From positions 1 through 36,490 of the forward strand of contig NZ_JAGPWC010000051.1 of the NCBI RefSeq assembly GCF_018119405.1: 36,490 nt of DNA, written 5' to 3'. Each line of letters begins with the position of its first letter. Position 1 is the stretch's first letter. Below, one piece after another: positions 29,596-36,490 of this stretch. The stretch comes from Massilia sp. ST3 (lineage in GTDB: Bacteria > Pseudomonadota > Gammaproteobacteria > Burkholderiales > Burkholderiaceae_D). The translations under genes and the position numbers were made by a program. Under the pieces are notes generated by a model. That model did no database searches, was not told the DNA's origin, and worked only from the letters and a program-made list of their open reading frames with translations.

Positions 29596-30059
29596 CAGCT
29601 TTCCTCCACGACGACCGGGCAGCGCAGCGAATTGGCGACATAGCACTGCTCGTGCGCCAGGTGGTGGATGTGTGCAATCTCTTCCGCATCGGGCTGCTGC
29701 CCGGCGAAAGCGATGCGCGGACGCAGGGCGATGCGCACCAGCGCGGCGCGGCCGTCCGCATCCTTGTCCAGCCGTCCGGCGGCCTGGTCCTCGTAGCTGT
29801 CGATCACGTGGCCGCGTTTGGCCGCGATCGACAGGAAGAACAGCATGTGGCAGCTCGAGGCCGCCGCGACCACCGCCTCTTCCGGGTCGACGGCGGCCGG
29901 GTCCGACATCGGCACAGGCACCGACAATGGCGAGGACGAGGCCGGCACGCTCGCGCCGCCGTCGAACGACCAGGCGTGGACGCGGCTGTAGCGCTGGTCG
30001 AGAAAGGGCTGGCCGGCGCGCTGCCAGGTCACCCGGGCGCTGAATTCCATGGACTTCAT
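29595..30059 (-). CDS. OsmC-family protein (Ohr/OsmC-type cysteines)
   Basis: A 154-residue OsmC-family protein. The two reactive cysteines are in the expected places: C70 in VVAAASSCHMLFFLSIAAKRG and C139 in AHEQCYVANSLRCPV. The pair supports thiol-based reduction of organic hydroperoxides, making this a better peroxidase candidate than the OsmC gene at 18059. AGGAGG precedes the ATG at 30059. The gene overlaps paiB by one base and is divergent from the MocR gene (101 bases). It may be under control of that regulator through the GTGCCAATTC repeats. The cysteine arrangement is seen directly; the substrate is inferred from the family. Confidence 0.85.
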   Translation of the reverse strand: MKSMEFSARVTWQRAGQPFLDQRYSRVHAWSFDGGASVPASSSPLSVPVPMSDPAAVDPEEAVVAAASSCHMLFFLSIAAKRGHVIDSYEDQAAGRLDKDADGRAALVRIALRPRIAFAGQQPDAEEIAHIHHLAHEQCYVANSLRCPVVVEES

Positions 30060-30114
30060 CGAGCCTCCTGTGTGGTAATCCGTTTATGGTAGGCCCCCAT
30101 TTGGCTTGATCAAA

Positions 30115-30148
30115 GTGCCAATTCCGGCGAAGATGGGCGTGCCAATTC
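30115..30148. promoter_or_regulatory. Direct repeat GTGCCAATTC, candidate MocR operator
   Basis: The decamer GTGCCAATTC occurs at 30115-30124 and 30139-30148, 24 bases start to start. A related inverse half-site (ATTTGGC, around 30100) lies upstream. MocR-family regulators such as GabR and PdxR bind direct repeats, sometimes with an extra inverse repeat, next to their own genes. The site is 13 bases from the MocR start and also near the divergent OsmC-PaiB pair. Confidence 0.5.
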
Positions 30149-30160
30149 ATTCCGCATCCC

Positions 30161-31669
30161 ATGCATATCCACGACATCGTCGCCAGCGCGCCGCTCGAGC
30201 GCGGCGGCGCCATCCCGCTGTTCCGCCAGCTGTACGGCCGGCTCAAGGACGCCATCCTGCGCGGCGCGCTGGCGCCGGGCGCACGCCTGCCCGCCACGCG
30301 CGACCTGTGCCGCCTGCTGGGCGTGTCGCGCCAGACCGTGCTGGCGGCCTACGAGCAGCTGGCGGCCGAAGGTTACCTGCGCGGCGTCGTCGGGCAGGGC
30401 ACCTTCGTGGACGAGGCGCTGCCGCTGGCGCGCCAGGAGCAGCCGGGGCCAGGCCTGCTGCGCCCGCTGCCGGAACGCGGCGCGGCCCTGGCCGCCGCCA
30501 TGGCCAGGGTGCGCTACCACGACGGCCCGGTGCGCGCCTTCCGTCCCAGCATGCCGGGACTGGACCTGTTCCCCTTCGATGTCTGGCGCAAGCTCGAGAT
30601 GCGCCACCTGCGCCGCCCGGGGCCGCACCTGGGCTACAGCGAACCGTCCGGCCACGGCCCCTTGCGCGAGCTGCTGTGCGCCTACCTGCGCGCCTCGCGC
30701 GGGGTGGAGTGCACGCCCGGCCAGATCATCATCACCTCGGGTTCGCAGCAGGCGCTGTTCCTGCTGGCCCAGCTGCTGCTGGCGCCGGGCGACGGCGTGT
30801 GGGTGGAATCGCCCGGCTACCAGGGCGCCTGCGCGCCGCTGGCTGTGGCCGGCGCGCGCCTGTGCACGGTGCCGGTGGACGCCGAGGGCATGGACGTGGA
30901 CTACGCGGGCCGCCATTACCCGGACGCGCGCATGGTGTTCGCCACGCCCTCGCACCAGCTGCCGCTGGGCGTGACCATGAGCCTGGCGCGCCGCCTGGAG
31001 CTGTTGCGCTGGGCTGTCGACCACCAGGCATGGATCATCGAGGACGACTACGACAGCGAATACCGCTACACCGGGCCGCCGCTGGCTTCGCTGCAGGGCC
31101 TGGACCGGGCCGGCTGCGTCGTCTACGTCGGCACCTTCTCGAAGGTCCTGTTCCCCGGCCTGCGGCTCGGCTACGTGGTGGCGCCGCCGGCGCTGGCCGA
31201 AGCGCTGGGCCGGGCCAAGGCGGTCCTGGATCGCCACAACGCCATCGTGCCGCAGCTGGCGCTGGCCGACTTCATCGCGGAAGGGCATTTCGCGCGCCAC
31301 ATCCGGCGTACCCGCGACGCCTACGCGGAGCGGCGCGAGGCGCTGCTCGACGCCATCCAGGCGCGGCTCGGCGACCGGCTTCTGTGCGGACCCTCGGACG
31401 CGGGACTGGACCTGTGCGTCCATTTCAAGCCCCTGCGCGACGGCACCCTGCCGGACGAAGCGCAGGTCGCGCAGGCGGCGCTGGACGCGGGCATCGAGCT
31501 GCGGCCGCTCTCCTACTATGCCAACGCCGCCGCCGTTCCCGCGTGCGCCGTGGCGCCCGGCCTGGTGCTGGGCTTTTCCGCCGTCGGGCCGGGCGACATC
31601 CGGCGCGGCGTGGAACGGCTCGAGCAGGTCTTGCGGGCCGGGGAAGCGAAGGGGGCCAGGGCCGCCTGA
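30161..31669 (+). CDS. MocR-family PLP-dependent transcriptional regulator (PdxR-like)
   Basis: A 502-residue GntR/aminotransferase fusion. An N-terminal winged helix (about residues 15-85; PLFRQLYGRLKDAILRGALAPGARLPATRDLCRLLGVSR, SRQTVLAAYEQLAAEGYL) is joined to a class I aminotransferase-like domain (about 130-490). K328 in GTFSKVLFPGLRLGYVV is the expected PLP lysine, and EDDYDSEYRY is the PLP-ring Asp segment. Such regulators sense PLP or a PLP-amine adduct and control vitamin B6, GABA or taurine genes. Here the divergent genes are OsmC and a PaiB protein with a PNPOx-like fold. No Shine-Dalgarno sequence is evident before the ATG. The cofactor site is intact; the regulon is inferred. Confidence 0.88.
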   Translation: MHIHDIVASAPLERGGAIPLFRQLYGRLKDAILRGALAPGARLPATRDLCRLLGVSRQTVLAAYEQLAAEGYLRGVVGQGTFVDEALPLARQEQPGPGLLRPLPERGAALAAAMARVRYHDGPVRAFRPSMPGLDLFPFDVWRKLEMRHLRRPGPHLGYSEPSGHGPLRELLCAYLRASRGVECTPGQIIITSGSQQALFLLAQLLLAPGDGVWVESPGYQGACAPLAVAGARLCTVPVDAEGMDVDYAGRHYPDARMVFATPSHQLPLGVTMSLARRLELLRWAVDHQAWIIEDDYDSEYRYTGPPLASLQGLDRAGCVVYVGTFSKVLFPGLRLGYVVAPPALAEALGRAKAVLDRHNAIVPQLALADFIAEGHFARHIRRTRDAYAERREALLDAIQARLGDRLLCGPSDAGLDLCVHFKPLRDGTLPDEAQVAQAALDAGIELRPLSYYANAAAVPACAVAPGLVLGFSAVGPGDIRRGVERLEQVLRAGEAKGARAA

Positions 31670-31671
31670 TT

Positions 31672-31677
31672 TATACT
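31672..31677 (+). promoter_or_regulatory. TATACT -10 box directly before tag
   Basis: TATACT, a 5-of-6 match to the -10 consensus, ends 6 bases before the tag ATG (31684), so a transcript from it would begin at or next to the start codon. No -35 box is evident. It would give a leaderless tag transcript; the alternative is read-through from the MocR gene. Confidence 0.35.
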
Positions 31678-31683
31678 GACGCG

Positions 31684-32247
31684 ATGACCACGATCCGCTG
31701 CTCCTGGGCCAACCCGGCCAATCCCCGCTATCTCGCCTACCACGACCACGAGTGGGGCGTGCCCCTGCACGACGAGACCACGCTGTTCGAGATGCTCAAT
31801 CTCGAAGGCGCGCAGGCCGGCCTGTCCTGGGAAACCATCCTGAACAAGCGCGACAGCTACCGCGCGGCATTCGACGGCTGGGACGCCCGCAAGATCGCTG
31901 CCTACGACGAGGCCAAGGTGGCCGAGCTGCTGGCCAATCCCGGCATCGTGCGCAACCGCCTGAAGGTGGCGGCGGCGATCACCAACGCCAGGGCCTACCT
32001 GGCCATGCGCGAGCAGGGGCTCACCCTCGACAGCTACCTGTGGGCTTTCGTGGACGGCAAGCCGATCGTGAACGACTTCGCCGACGGCCAGCGCCCGGCG
32101 CGCACCGAGCTGTCGGACCGCATCTCGAAGGACCTGGGCAAGCGCGGCTTCAAGTTCGTCGGCTCGACCATCGTCTACGCCTACATGCAGGGCATCGGCA
32201 TGGTGGACGACCACGATCCGCATTGCTTTTGCCGGAGCAGGCGCTGA
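31684..32247 (+). CDS. tag: DNA-3-methyladenine glycosylase I
   Basis: A 187-residue DNA repair enzyme that excises 3-methyladenine from alkylated DNA. The family signature is clear: RCSWANPANPRYLAYHDHEWGVPLHDE at the N-terminus, with C6 and the following histidine as zinc ligands, LNLEGAQAGLSWETILNKR, GIVRNRLKVAAAITNA with the helix-hairpin-helix, and GFKFVGSTIVYAYMQGIGMVDDHDPHCFC at the end with His and Cys zinc ligands. Length equals that of E. coli Tag. It starts 14 bases after the MocR stop and is followed by mnmC after one base, so the pair is probably co-transcribed and coupled. Confidence 0.95.
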   Translation: MTTIRCSWANPANPRYLAYHDHEWGVPLHDETTLFEMLNLEGAQAGLSWETILNKRDSYRAAFDGWDARKIAAYDEAKVAELLANPGIVRNRLKVAAAITNARAYLAMREQGLTLDSYLWAFVDGKPIVNDFADGQRPARTELSDRISKDLGKRGFKFVGSTIVYAYMQGIGMVDDHDPHCFCRSRR

Positions 32248-32248
32248 C

Positions 32249-33904
32249 GTGAACCTGCAGGCGCATTGGCGCGGTCGCGAGCGCTACACGGTTTTCGCTA
32301 CCGCCTATGGCGACGGCGCCGCCGTGCGTGCGCTGTGCGAGGCCTGGCGCGCCGATCCGGAGCGGCCCGCGCGGCTGCATGTCCTTGCCCTGGCCGAGGG
32401 CCTGATGCCGGGATTTCACCGCATTCCGCAGGACGAGCCCGGCCTCAGCCTGGACCTGCTGGCAGCGCCGCTCGACACGGCCCTGGGTCAGCTCTCGGCC
32501 AGCCTCGATGCGATCTACCTGCACCATCCCGGCCTGCCCGGCGCGGCCTTTGCGCGACCCTTGGCGCGGCTGATGGCCCTCGGTGCGCGCCTGTCCTCGT
32601 CCGGCCTGGACGAGGAGCAGCGCGCCGCGCTGCAGGCCCAGGGCTTCGCCTTCGACGGCGACGAGGCGATATTCTCCAGCCGCAAGCCGCGCCTGCCGGC
32701 GCCGCCGACACCGGAACGGCGCGCGCTGGTGATCGGCGCCGGGCTGGCCGGATCGAGCGCCGCCCAGCGCCTGTGCGCGCGCGGCTGGCAGGTGACGCTG
32801 CTGGAGCGCCATCCGCGCCCGGCGATGGAGGCCTCGGGCAACCTGGCCGGCATCTTCATGCCCCTGCTTTCGCGCGACGACAACATCCCCACGCGGCTGA
32901 CCCGCGCCGCCTACCTGTACGCGCTGCGCCTGTGGGAGCAGCTGGGCGGCATCGGCCAGGCCATCGAGGGCCAGGCCTGCGGCGTGCTGCAATTGGCGCG
33001 CGATGCGGAGCACGCGGCGGTGTCGCGCGCGATCGCGGCCGAGGGCGCGCTGCCGACGGATTTCGCGCGCTGGCTGGAGCCGCCCGAGGCTGCGCGCCTG
33101 CTCGGGCTGCCGGCGCCGGATGGCGGCTGGCTGTTCCCGCAGGGCGGCTGGGCGCGGCCCGGCAGCGTGTGCGAGGCGATGCTGGCGGCTTGCGGCGACA
33201 GGCTGGTACGGCGCTTCGGCGTCGGCAGCGTGCGGCTCGAACATGCGGACGGTGAATGGATCGCGCGCAGCGAGGACGGAACGGCGCTGGGGCAGGCCCC
33301 CACCTTGGTGCTGGCCAATGGCCCGGACGTGCTGAACATGCCGCAGGCGTCCGCCTTGCCGCTGTCGGCGCTGCGCGGGCAGGTGACCCATCTCGACGCC
33401 GGCCAGGCGCCGGCGCTGCCGGTCGTGCTGTGCCGCGAGGCCTACCTGACCCCGGCCGCAAACGGCGTGGTATGCGCCGGCGCGACCTACGACCTCGACG
33501 CCGATCCGCAGCTGCGCATAAGCAGCCAGGACGAGAACCTGGCGCGCATGCGCGCCCTGGTGTCCTACCCGGGTGCGGCGCTGGACGCGCCGCTGGCCGG
33601 CCGCGTGGGTTTCCGCTGCGTCGCGCCGGACCGGCTGCCGCTGATCGGCCGCCTGCCCGACTTCGCCGCCGCAGGCGGCACCGAGCGCCTGCGCGACGTG
33701 CCGCGCCATCCCGGCCTGCACGCCTTGCTGGGCTATGCCTCGCGCGGCCTGATCTGGGCGCCGCTGGCGGCGGAACTGCTCGCGGCCCAGCTCGAAGGCG
33801 AGCCGCTCCCCCTGGAAATGGCCCTGGTCGACGCCCTCGATCCGGCCCGTTTCGTGCTGCGCTCGCGCCGCACCAGCCGCCTGCCGCGTGCTGTTGACGA
33901 GTAA
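32249..33904 (+). CDS. mnmC: MnmC-like tRNA-modifying FAD oxidoreductase with eroded methyltransferase half
   Basis: A 551-residue protein with a GTG start (GGAG upstream). The C-terminal part from about residue 157 is the MnmC oxidoreductase that removes the carboxymethyl group of cmnm5(s2)U34 in tRNA: FAD motif ALVIGAGLAGSSAAQRL, EASGNLAGIFMPLLS, FPQGGWARPGS, LRGQVTHL, GFRCVAPDRLPLIG and YASRGLIWAPLAAELLA. The N-terminal 155 residues align in order with the MnmC methyltransferase domain, but its SAM motif GFGTGLN has become AYGDGAA and its FAPAKNPDMW motif has become a short LHHPGLPG. The protein is about 115 residues shorter than E. coli MnmC (668), all of it from that half. The methyltransferase step is probably lost or done elsewhere. 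Confidence 0.85.
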   Translation: MNLQAHWRGRERYTVFATAYGDGAAVRALCEAWRADPERPARLHVLALAEGLMPGFHRIPQDEPGLSLDLLAAPLDTALGQLSASLDAIYLHHPGLPGAAFARPLARLMALGARLSSSGLDEEQRAALQAQGFAFDGDEAIFSSRKPRLPAPPTPERRALVIGAGLAGSSAAQRLCARGWQVTLLERHPRPAMEASGNLAGIFMPLLSRDDNIPTRLTRAAYLYALRLWEQLGGIGQAIEGQACGVLQLARDAEHAAVSRAIAAEGALPTDFARWLEPPEAARLLGLPAPDGGWLFPQGGWARPGSVCEAMLAACGDRLVRRFGVGSVRLEHADGEWIARSEDGTALGQAPTLVLANGPDVLNMPQASALPLSALRGQVTHLDAGQAPALPVVLCREAYLTPAANGVVCAGATYDLDADPQLRISSQDENLARMRALVSYPGAALDAPLAGRVGFRCVAPDRLPLIGRLPDFAAAGGTERLRDVPRHPGLHALLGYASRGLIWAPLAAELLAAQLEGEPLPLEMALVDALDPARFVLRSRRTSRLPRAVDE

Positions 33905-33982
33905 TCAATATTCAATTGTCATAATTTGTTGCTTTGCCGCAATATCGTCATGCTGGACGCGGAATTGTCAACTTTGCGCGGG

Positions 33983-33988
33983 TATAAT
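33983..33988 (+). promoter_or_regulatory. TATAAT -10 box before the kinase gene
   Basis: A perfect TATAAT lies 32 bases before the kinase ATG at 34021, in a 116-base AT-richer gap. TTGTCA at 33965-33970 is too close to be its -35 box; none is found at normal distance. It probably drives the kinase/response-regulator operon. Confidence 0.5.
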
Positions 33989-34020
33989 TGATTGCTGGTA
34001 ACTTTTCTCGGGTTGTAGGG

Positions 34021-34728
34021 ATGGAAGAATCACAACATTCGAACGAGCTCTTCATGTTCCTCGCGTCCACCGCGCACGACATGAAGAATTCGATCAGCGT
34101 GCTGTCGGGCACGCTCGAGCGCCTGCTCGACGCCGCCTCGCCCGATACCGAGAAGGCCTACCCGCAGATGGCGCAGATGCTGTACCAGACGCGCCGCCTC
34201 AACGACAACCTGATGCAGCTGCTGGCCCTGTATAAACGGGTCGGCAAGCCGGAGTATCCCTTCGACGTCCAGCCGCTCGAGATCGGGCAGCTGGTCGAGC
34301 AGGTGGTGGCGCTGGAGCGCGTGCTGCTGGAATCGCGCGGCATCGCGCTCGAGCTCGACGTCGACCCGCAGCTGATCTGGCATTTCGACGAGGACCTGAT
34401 CGTCGGCGTGGTTTCGCACGCCATCAACAACGCCGTGCACTACACGCGCGACCGCATCCGCCTGGCGGCGCGCGAGGTCGACGGCATGCTCGAGATCCGC
34501 GTCGAGGACAATGGCGCGGGCTTCCCGAAAGCCCTGCTGGAGGCCGGCGCCCCGGCGCACGCCGCCGGCGCGGGCGGCGTGAACTTCCTGACCAACAGCG
34601 CGGGCCTGGGCCTGTACTTCTCGGGCGAGGTGGCGAAGATGCACCGCCACCGCGAGCGCCACGGCACGGTCGCCCTCGAGAACGGCGGCCGGCTGGAAGG
34701 CGGCTGCTTCGTCCTGAGGCTGCCATGA
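34021..34728 (+). CDS. Histidine kinase without a recognisable sensor domain
   Basis: A 235-residue sensor-kinase core. The dimerisation/phosphoacceptor helix is immediately at the N-terminus (ASTAHDMKNSISVLSG; H19), followed by the ATP-binding domain with N box (VVSHAINNAVHYTRD), G1 (VEDNGAGFP) and G2 (AGLGLYFSGEVAKMH). No transmembrane, PAS or other sensor segment exists; only 18 residues precede the phosphoacceptor. An alternative TTG start at 33988 would add 11 residues without changing this. The kinase is soluble and must receive its signal through a partner or ligand. The stop overlaps the start of the response-regulator gene (ATGA), so the two form a two-component pair. Confidence 0.87.
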   Translation: MEESQHSNELFMFLASTAHDMKNSISVLSGTLERLLDAASPDTEKAYPQMAQMLYQTRRLNDNLMQLLALYKRVGKPEYPFDVQPLEIGQLVEQVVALERVLLESRGIALELDVDPQLIWHFDEDLIVGVVSHAINNAVHYTRDRIRLAAREVDGMLEIRVEDNGAGFPKALLEAGAPAHAAGAGGVNFLTNSAGLGLYFSGEVAKMHRHRERHGTVALENGGRLEGGCFVLRLP

Positions 34729-36490
34729 GCGCGATCCTCAGCTCCGCCGGCGCGGCCACCGTGGCCATGGACCAGGTCGACTGGGCCGGCAAGAACTACC
34801 TCGTGGTCGACGACTTCGTCGGCGTACGCCAGCTGCTGCGCGAAAGCCTGCGCAGCCTGGGCGCCAGGAATATCGACCAGGCCTCCAGCGGCGGCGAGGC
34901 GATGGGGCTGCTGAACAAGCTGCGCTACGACGTGGTGCTGTGCGACTACAACCTGGGCGACGGCAAGAACGGCCAGCAGGTGCTGGAGGAAGTCCGCATC
35001 CGCAACCTGCTGCTGCCCTCGAGCGTCTTCCTGATGGTCTCGGCCGAAAAGAGCGTGGAGTCGGTGATGGGCGCGGCCGAGCACCAGCCGGACGCCTACC
35101 TGGTCAAGCCGATCACCGAGGGCGTGCTGCTCACGCGCCTGAACCGCGTGTGGCGCAAGAAGCAGGTGTTCCACATGATCGACCAGGCCTATGCCGAGAA
35201 GGACTACCTGCGCGCGGCGCGCCTGTGCGACGAGCAGATCGCCGTCAGCCGCGTGCACGAGATCGACCTGCTGCGCATGAAGGCGCGCCTGATGGAAAAG
35301 AGCGGCGAGCCGGGCAAGGCGCGCGAGGCCTACGAGCGTGTGCTGGCCCAGCGCGAATACCAGTGGGCGCGCGCCGGCCTGGCCAAGATCCGCCTGGCCG
35401 ACGGCGAATTCGAGCAGGCGCGCCAGATGTTTCAGACCGTGATCGCCGAGAACCGCTACTACATCGACGCCTACGACCAGCTGGCCACCTGCTACCAGGG
35501 CCTGGGTATGTACGAGGAGGCGGCCGCCATCCTGGAGCGCGCGGCCAAGCTGTCGCCGAACTCGGTGCCGCGCCAGCGCAAGCTGGGCCAGGCCTGCCTG
35601 CGCCTGGGGAACGTGCCGCTGGCCGAGAAGGCCTTCCGCAAGTGCCTCGCGATCGGCGAGTACTCGATCCTCAAGACGCCGGACGCCTACCTGGGCCTGG
35701 CGCGCGTGTGCGGCCTGAAGAACGACCCGAAGGAGGCGCTGCAGCTGCTGCTCATGGCACAGCGCGAATTCGGCGCCGAGCACGAGGACATGCAGCTGCG
35801 CACCAAGATCACCGAAGGCCTGGTCTACCACGAGAGCGGCGACTACCGCCGCGCGCGCAAGGCGGGCGACGAGCTGGAAGAACTGTTGAAGAACGATCCC
35901 GGGCGGCCCGACACCGCCACCTGCCTCGAGATGGCGACCCTGCTGTTCGCGGTCGGGGTCAAGGACGCGCCGGCCGAGCTGCTGTGCTACGTGGTCCGCA
36001 ACAACCACGACAACACCCTGCTGCTGGACGAAGTGCAGAAGATCTTCGACAAGGCGCGCATGGGCGAGGAAGGCGAGATCCTGATCCGCGCTTCGCGCAA
36101 GGAAGCGGTCGACCTGATGAACCAGGGCGTGCTGCTGTGGAAGACCGGCAAGCTGCCGGAAGCGGTGGAGTGGATGCGCAATGCGCGCAAGGCGCTGCCG
36201 AACAACGTGCGCATCCTGTTCAACGCGGTGCAGATCCTGATCTCGCACATGCAGCAGCGCGGCTACGATCCCGACCTGGACGCCGAAGCGCACGAGATCC
36301 TCGACCGCGTCGACGCGCTGCAGCCGGGGCAGCAGCGCTTTGCGCAGCTGATGGAGCAGCTCACGCAGCTGTTGCCGAAGGCGGTGGAGGAAGCGCCCGC
36401 AGCAGAGCCGGAGCAGGCGGAAGCGTTGGGGGTGGGGGGGGGGGGCCCCCCCCCCCCCGGGGGGCCAACCCCCCCCCCCCGGGCCCCCCC
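34725..36490 (+). CDS. Response regulator with long tetratricopeptide tail (partial, runs off window)
   Basis: Begins at the ATG overlapping the kinase stop (ATGA). Residues about 23-140 form a receiver domain: D29-D30 acid pocket (LVVDDF), phosphoacceptor D74 (VVLCDYNLGDG), and YLVKP with the conserved Lys. From about residue 145 to beyond 560 it is all-helical, with TPR-type repeats such as AYERVLAQREYQWARAGLAKIRLADGEFEQARQMF, YYIDAYDQLATCYQGLGMYEEAA and AEKAFRKCL. There is no DNA-binding output domain, so signalling should be through protein binding. No stop codon occurs before the window end; coding is trustworthy to about 36431, after which G/C homopolymer replaces it. An in-frame ATG at 34767 is a less likely start. 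Confidence 0.85.
   Translation, partial: MSAILSSAGAATVAMDQVDWAGKNYLVVDDFVGVRQLLRESLRSLGARNIDQASSGGEAMGLLNKLRYDVVLCDYNLGDGKNGQQVLEEVRIRNLLLPSSVFLMVSAEKSVESVMGAAEHQPDAYLVKPITEGVLLTRLNRVWRKKQVFHMIDQAYAEKDYLRAARLCDEQIAVSRVHEIDLLRMKARLMEKSGEPGKAREAYERVLAQREYQWARAGLAKIRLADGEFEQARQMFQTVIAENRYYIDAYDQLATCYQGLGMYEEAAAILERAAKLSPNSVPRQRKLGQACLRLGNVPLAEKAFRKCLAIGEYSILKTPDAYLGLARVCGLKNDPKEALQLLLMAQREFGAEHEDMQLRTKITEGLVYHESGDYRRARKAGDELEELLKNDPGRPDTATCLEMATLLFAVGVKDAPAELLCYVVRNNHDNTLLLDEVQKIFDKARMGEEGEILIRASRKEAVDLMNQGVLLWKTGKLPEAVEWMRNARKALPNNVRILFNAVQILISHMQQRGYDPDLDAEAHEILDRVDALQPGQQRFAQLMEQLTQLLPKAVEEAPAAEPEQAEALGVGGGGPPPPGGPTPPPRAP
36432..36490. other. G/C homopolymer window edge, probable artefact
   Basis: The last roughly 60 bases are runs of G and C only, matching the opposite end of the window. 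Reading the response-regulator frame through them gives poly-Gly/Pro, which is not credible. The true continuation of the gene is missing. Confidence 0.75.

Noticed and set aside
29050..30297. A single 415-codon minus-strand frame covering the PaiB gene and running through the OsmC region
   Set aside because: Only the last 181 residues match PaiB. The upstream part is a shadow of the OsmC gene in another frame, and GGAGGAAA sets the PaiB start at 29595.
30106..32247. A possible MocR-Tag fusion (713-codon frame)
   Set aside because: The first part is the MocR gene read out of frame. Tag begins at its own ATG (31684), and the MocR protein reads correctly from 30161 to 31669.

Overview
The window is a GC-rich (roughly two-thirds G+C) bacterial segment, almost fully coding, with short intergenic gaps and frequent ATGA stop/start overlaps. 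Gene content and protein style point to a betaproteobacterium of the Burkholderiales, most likely Oxalobacteraceae (Massilia/Telluria-like). The support is a NudB with the beta-type Nudix box followed by the YbhP-like phosphodiesterase/ClsB pair, a beta-type fatty-acid oxidation cluster, and dispersed CCCGGC...GCCGGG REP-like hairpins. This is inference from remembered families, not a search. Both window ends (about 1-65 and 36432-36490) are G/C homopolymer and look like sequencing or assembly artefact.

Layout. (1) 123-3642: nudB, a 69-residue orphan behind a strong-looking promoter, an endonuclease/exonuclease/phosphatase-family enzyme, cardiolipin synthase and an Hsp15-like RNA-binding protein. 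(2) 4005-11182: a TetR regulator followed by a complete beta-oxidation set: acyl-CoA dehydrogenase, FadN-type hydroxyacyl-CoA dehydrogenase/enoyl-CoA hydratase, thiolase, and a crotonase that looks like a delta3-delta2-enoyl-CoA isomerase rather than a hydratase. (3) 11319-16146: a small membrane protein, then on the minus strand a 1291-residue protein with Gly-rich, IPT/TIG-like and C-terminal HExxHxxxxxH parts, coupled to a HEAT-repeat protein. This two-gene module is the least explained part of the window. (4) 16372-19002: Fsr-like MFS exporter, YjbQ, OsmC and a phosphinothricin-type GNAT acetyltransferase.

(5) 19015-24595: an arsenic resistance island of two divergent operons. On the minus strand lie a flavoprotein with a Cys-rich tail, an MFS transporter and an ArsR. 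On the plus strand lie arsR, a thioredoxin-type arsC, arsB and a DUF4326 protein. The space between them carries two copies of an ATTCG-N-CGAAT palindrome, the likely shared operators. Arsenate would be reduced by ArsC and arsenite exported by ArsB; the flavoprotein/MFS arm may handle another arsenic species.

(6) 24599-28998: cell-envelope or exported proteins (DUF2807, a Tat-exported phosphoesterase, DUF4142) and a GyrI-like effector-binding protein. (7) 29050-31669: an OsmC-PaiB pair divergent from a MocR/PdxR-type regulator, with direct repeats between them. (8) 31684-33904: tag (3-methyladenine DNA glycosylase) and mnmC, the latter with an eroded methyltransferase half. (9) 34021-end: a histidine kinase without a recognisable sensor domain, overlapping a response regulator with a long helical-repeat tail that runs off the window. 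No tRNA, rRNA, insertion sequence, phage gene or CRISPR array was seen.
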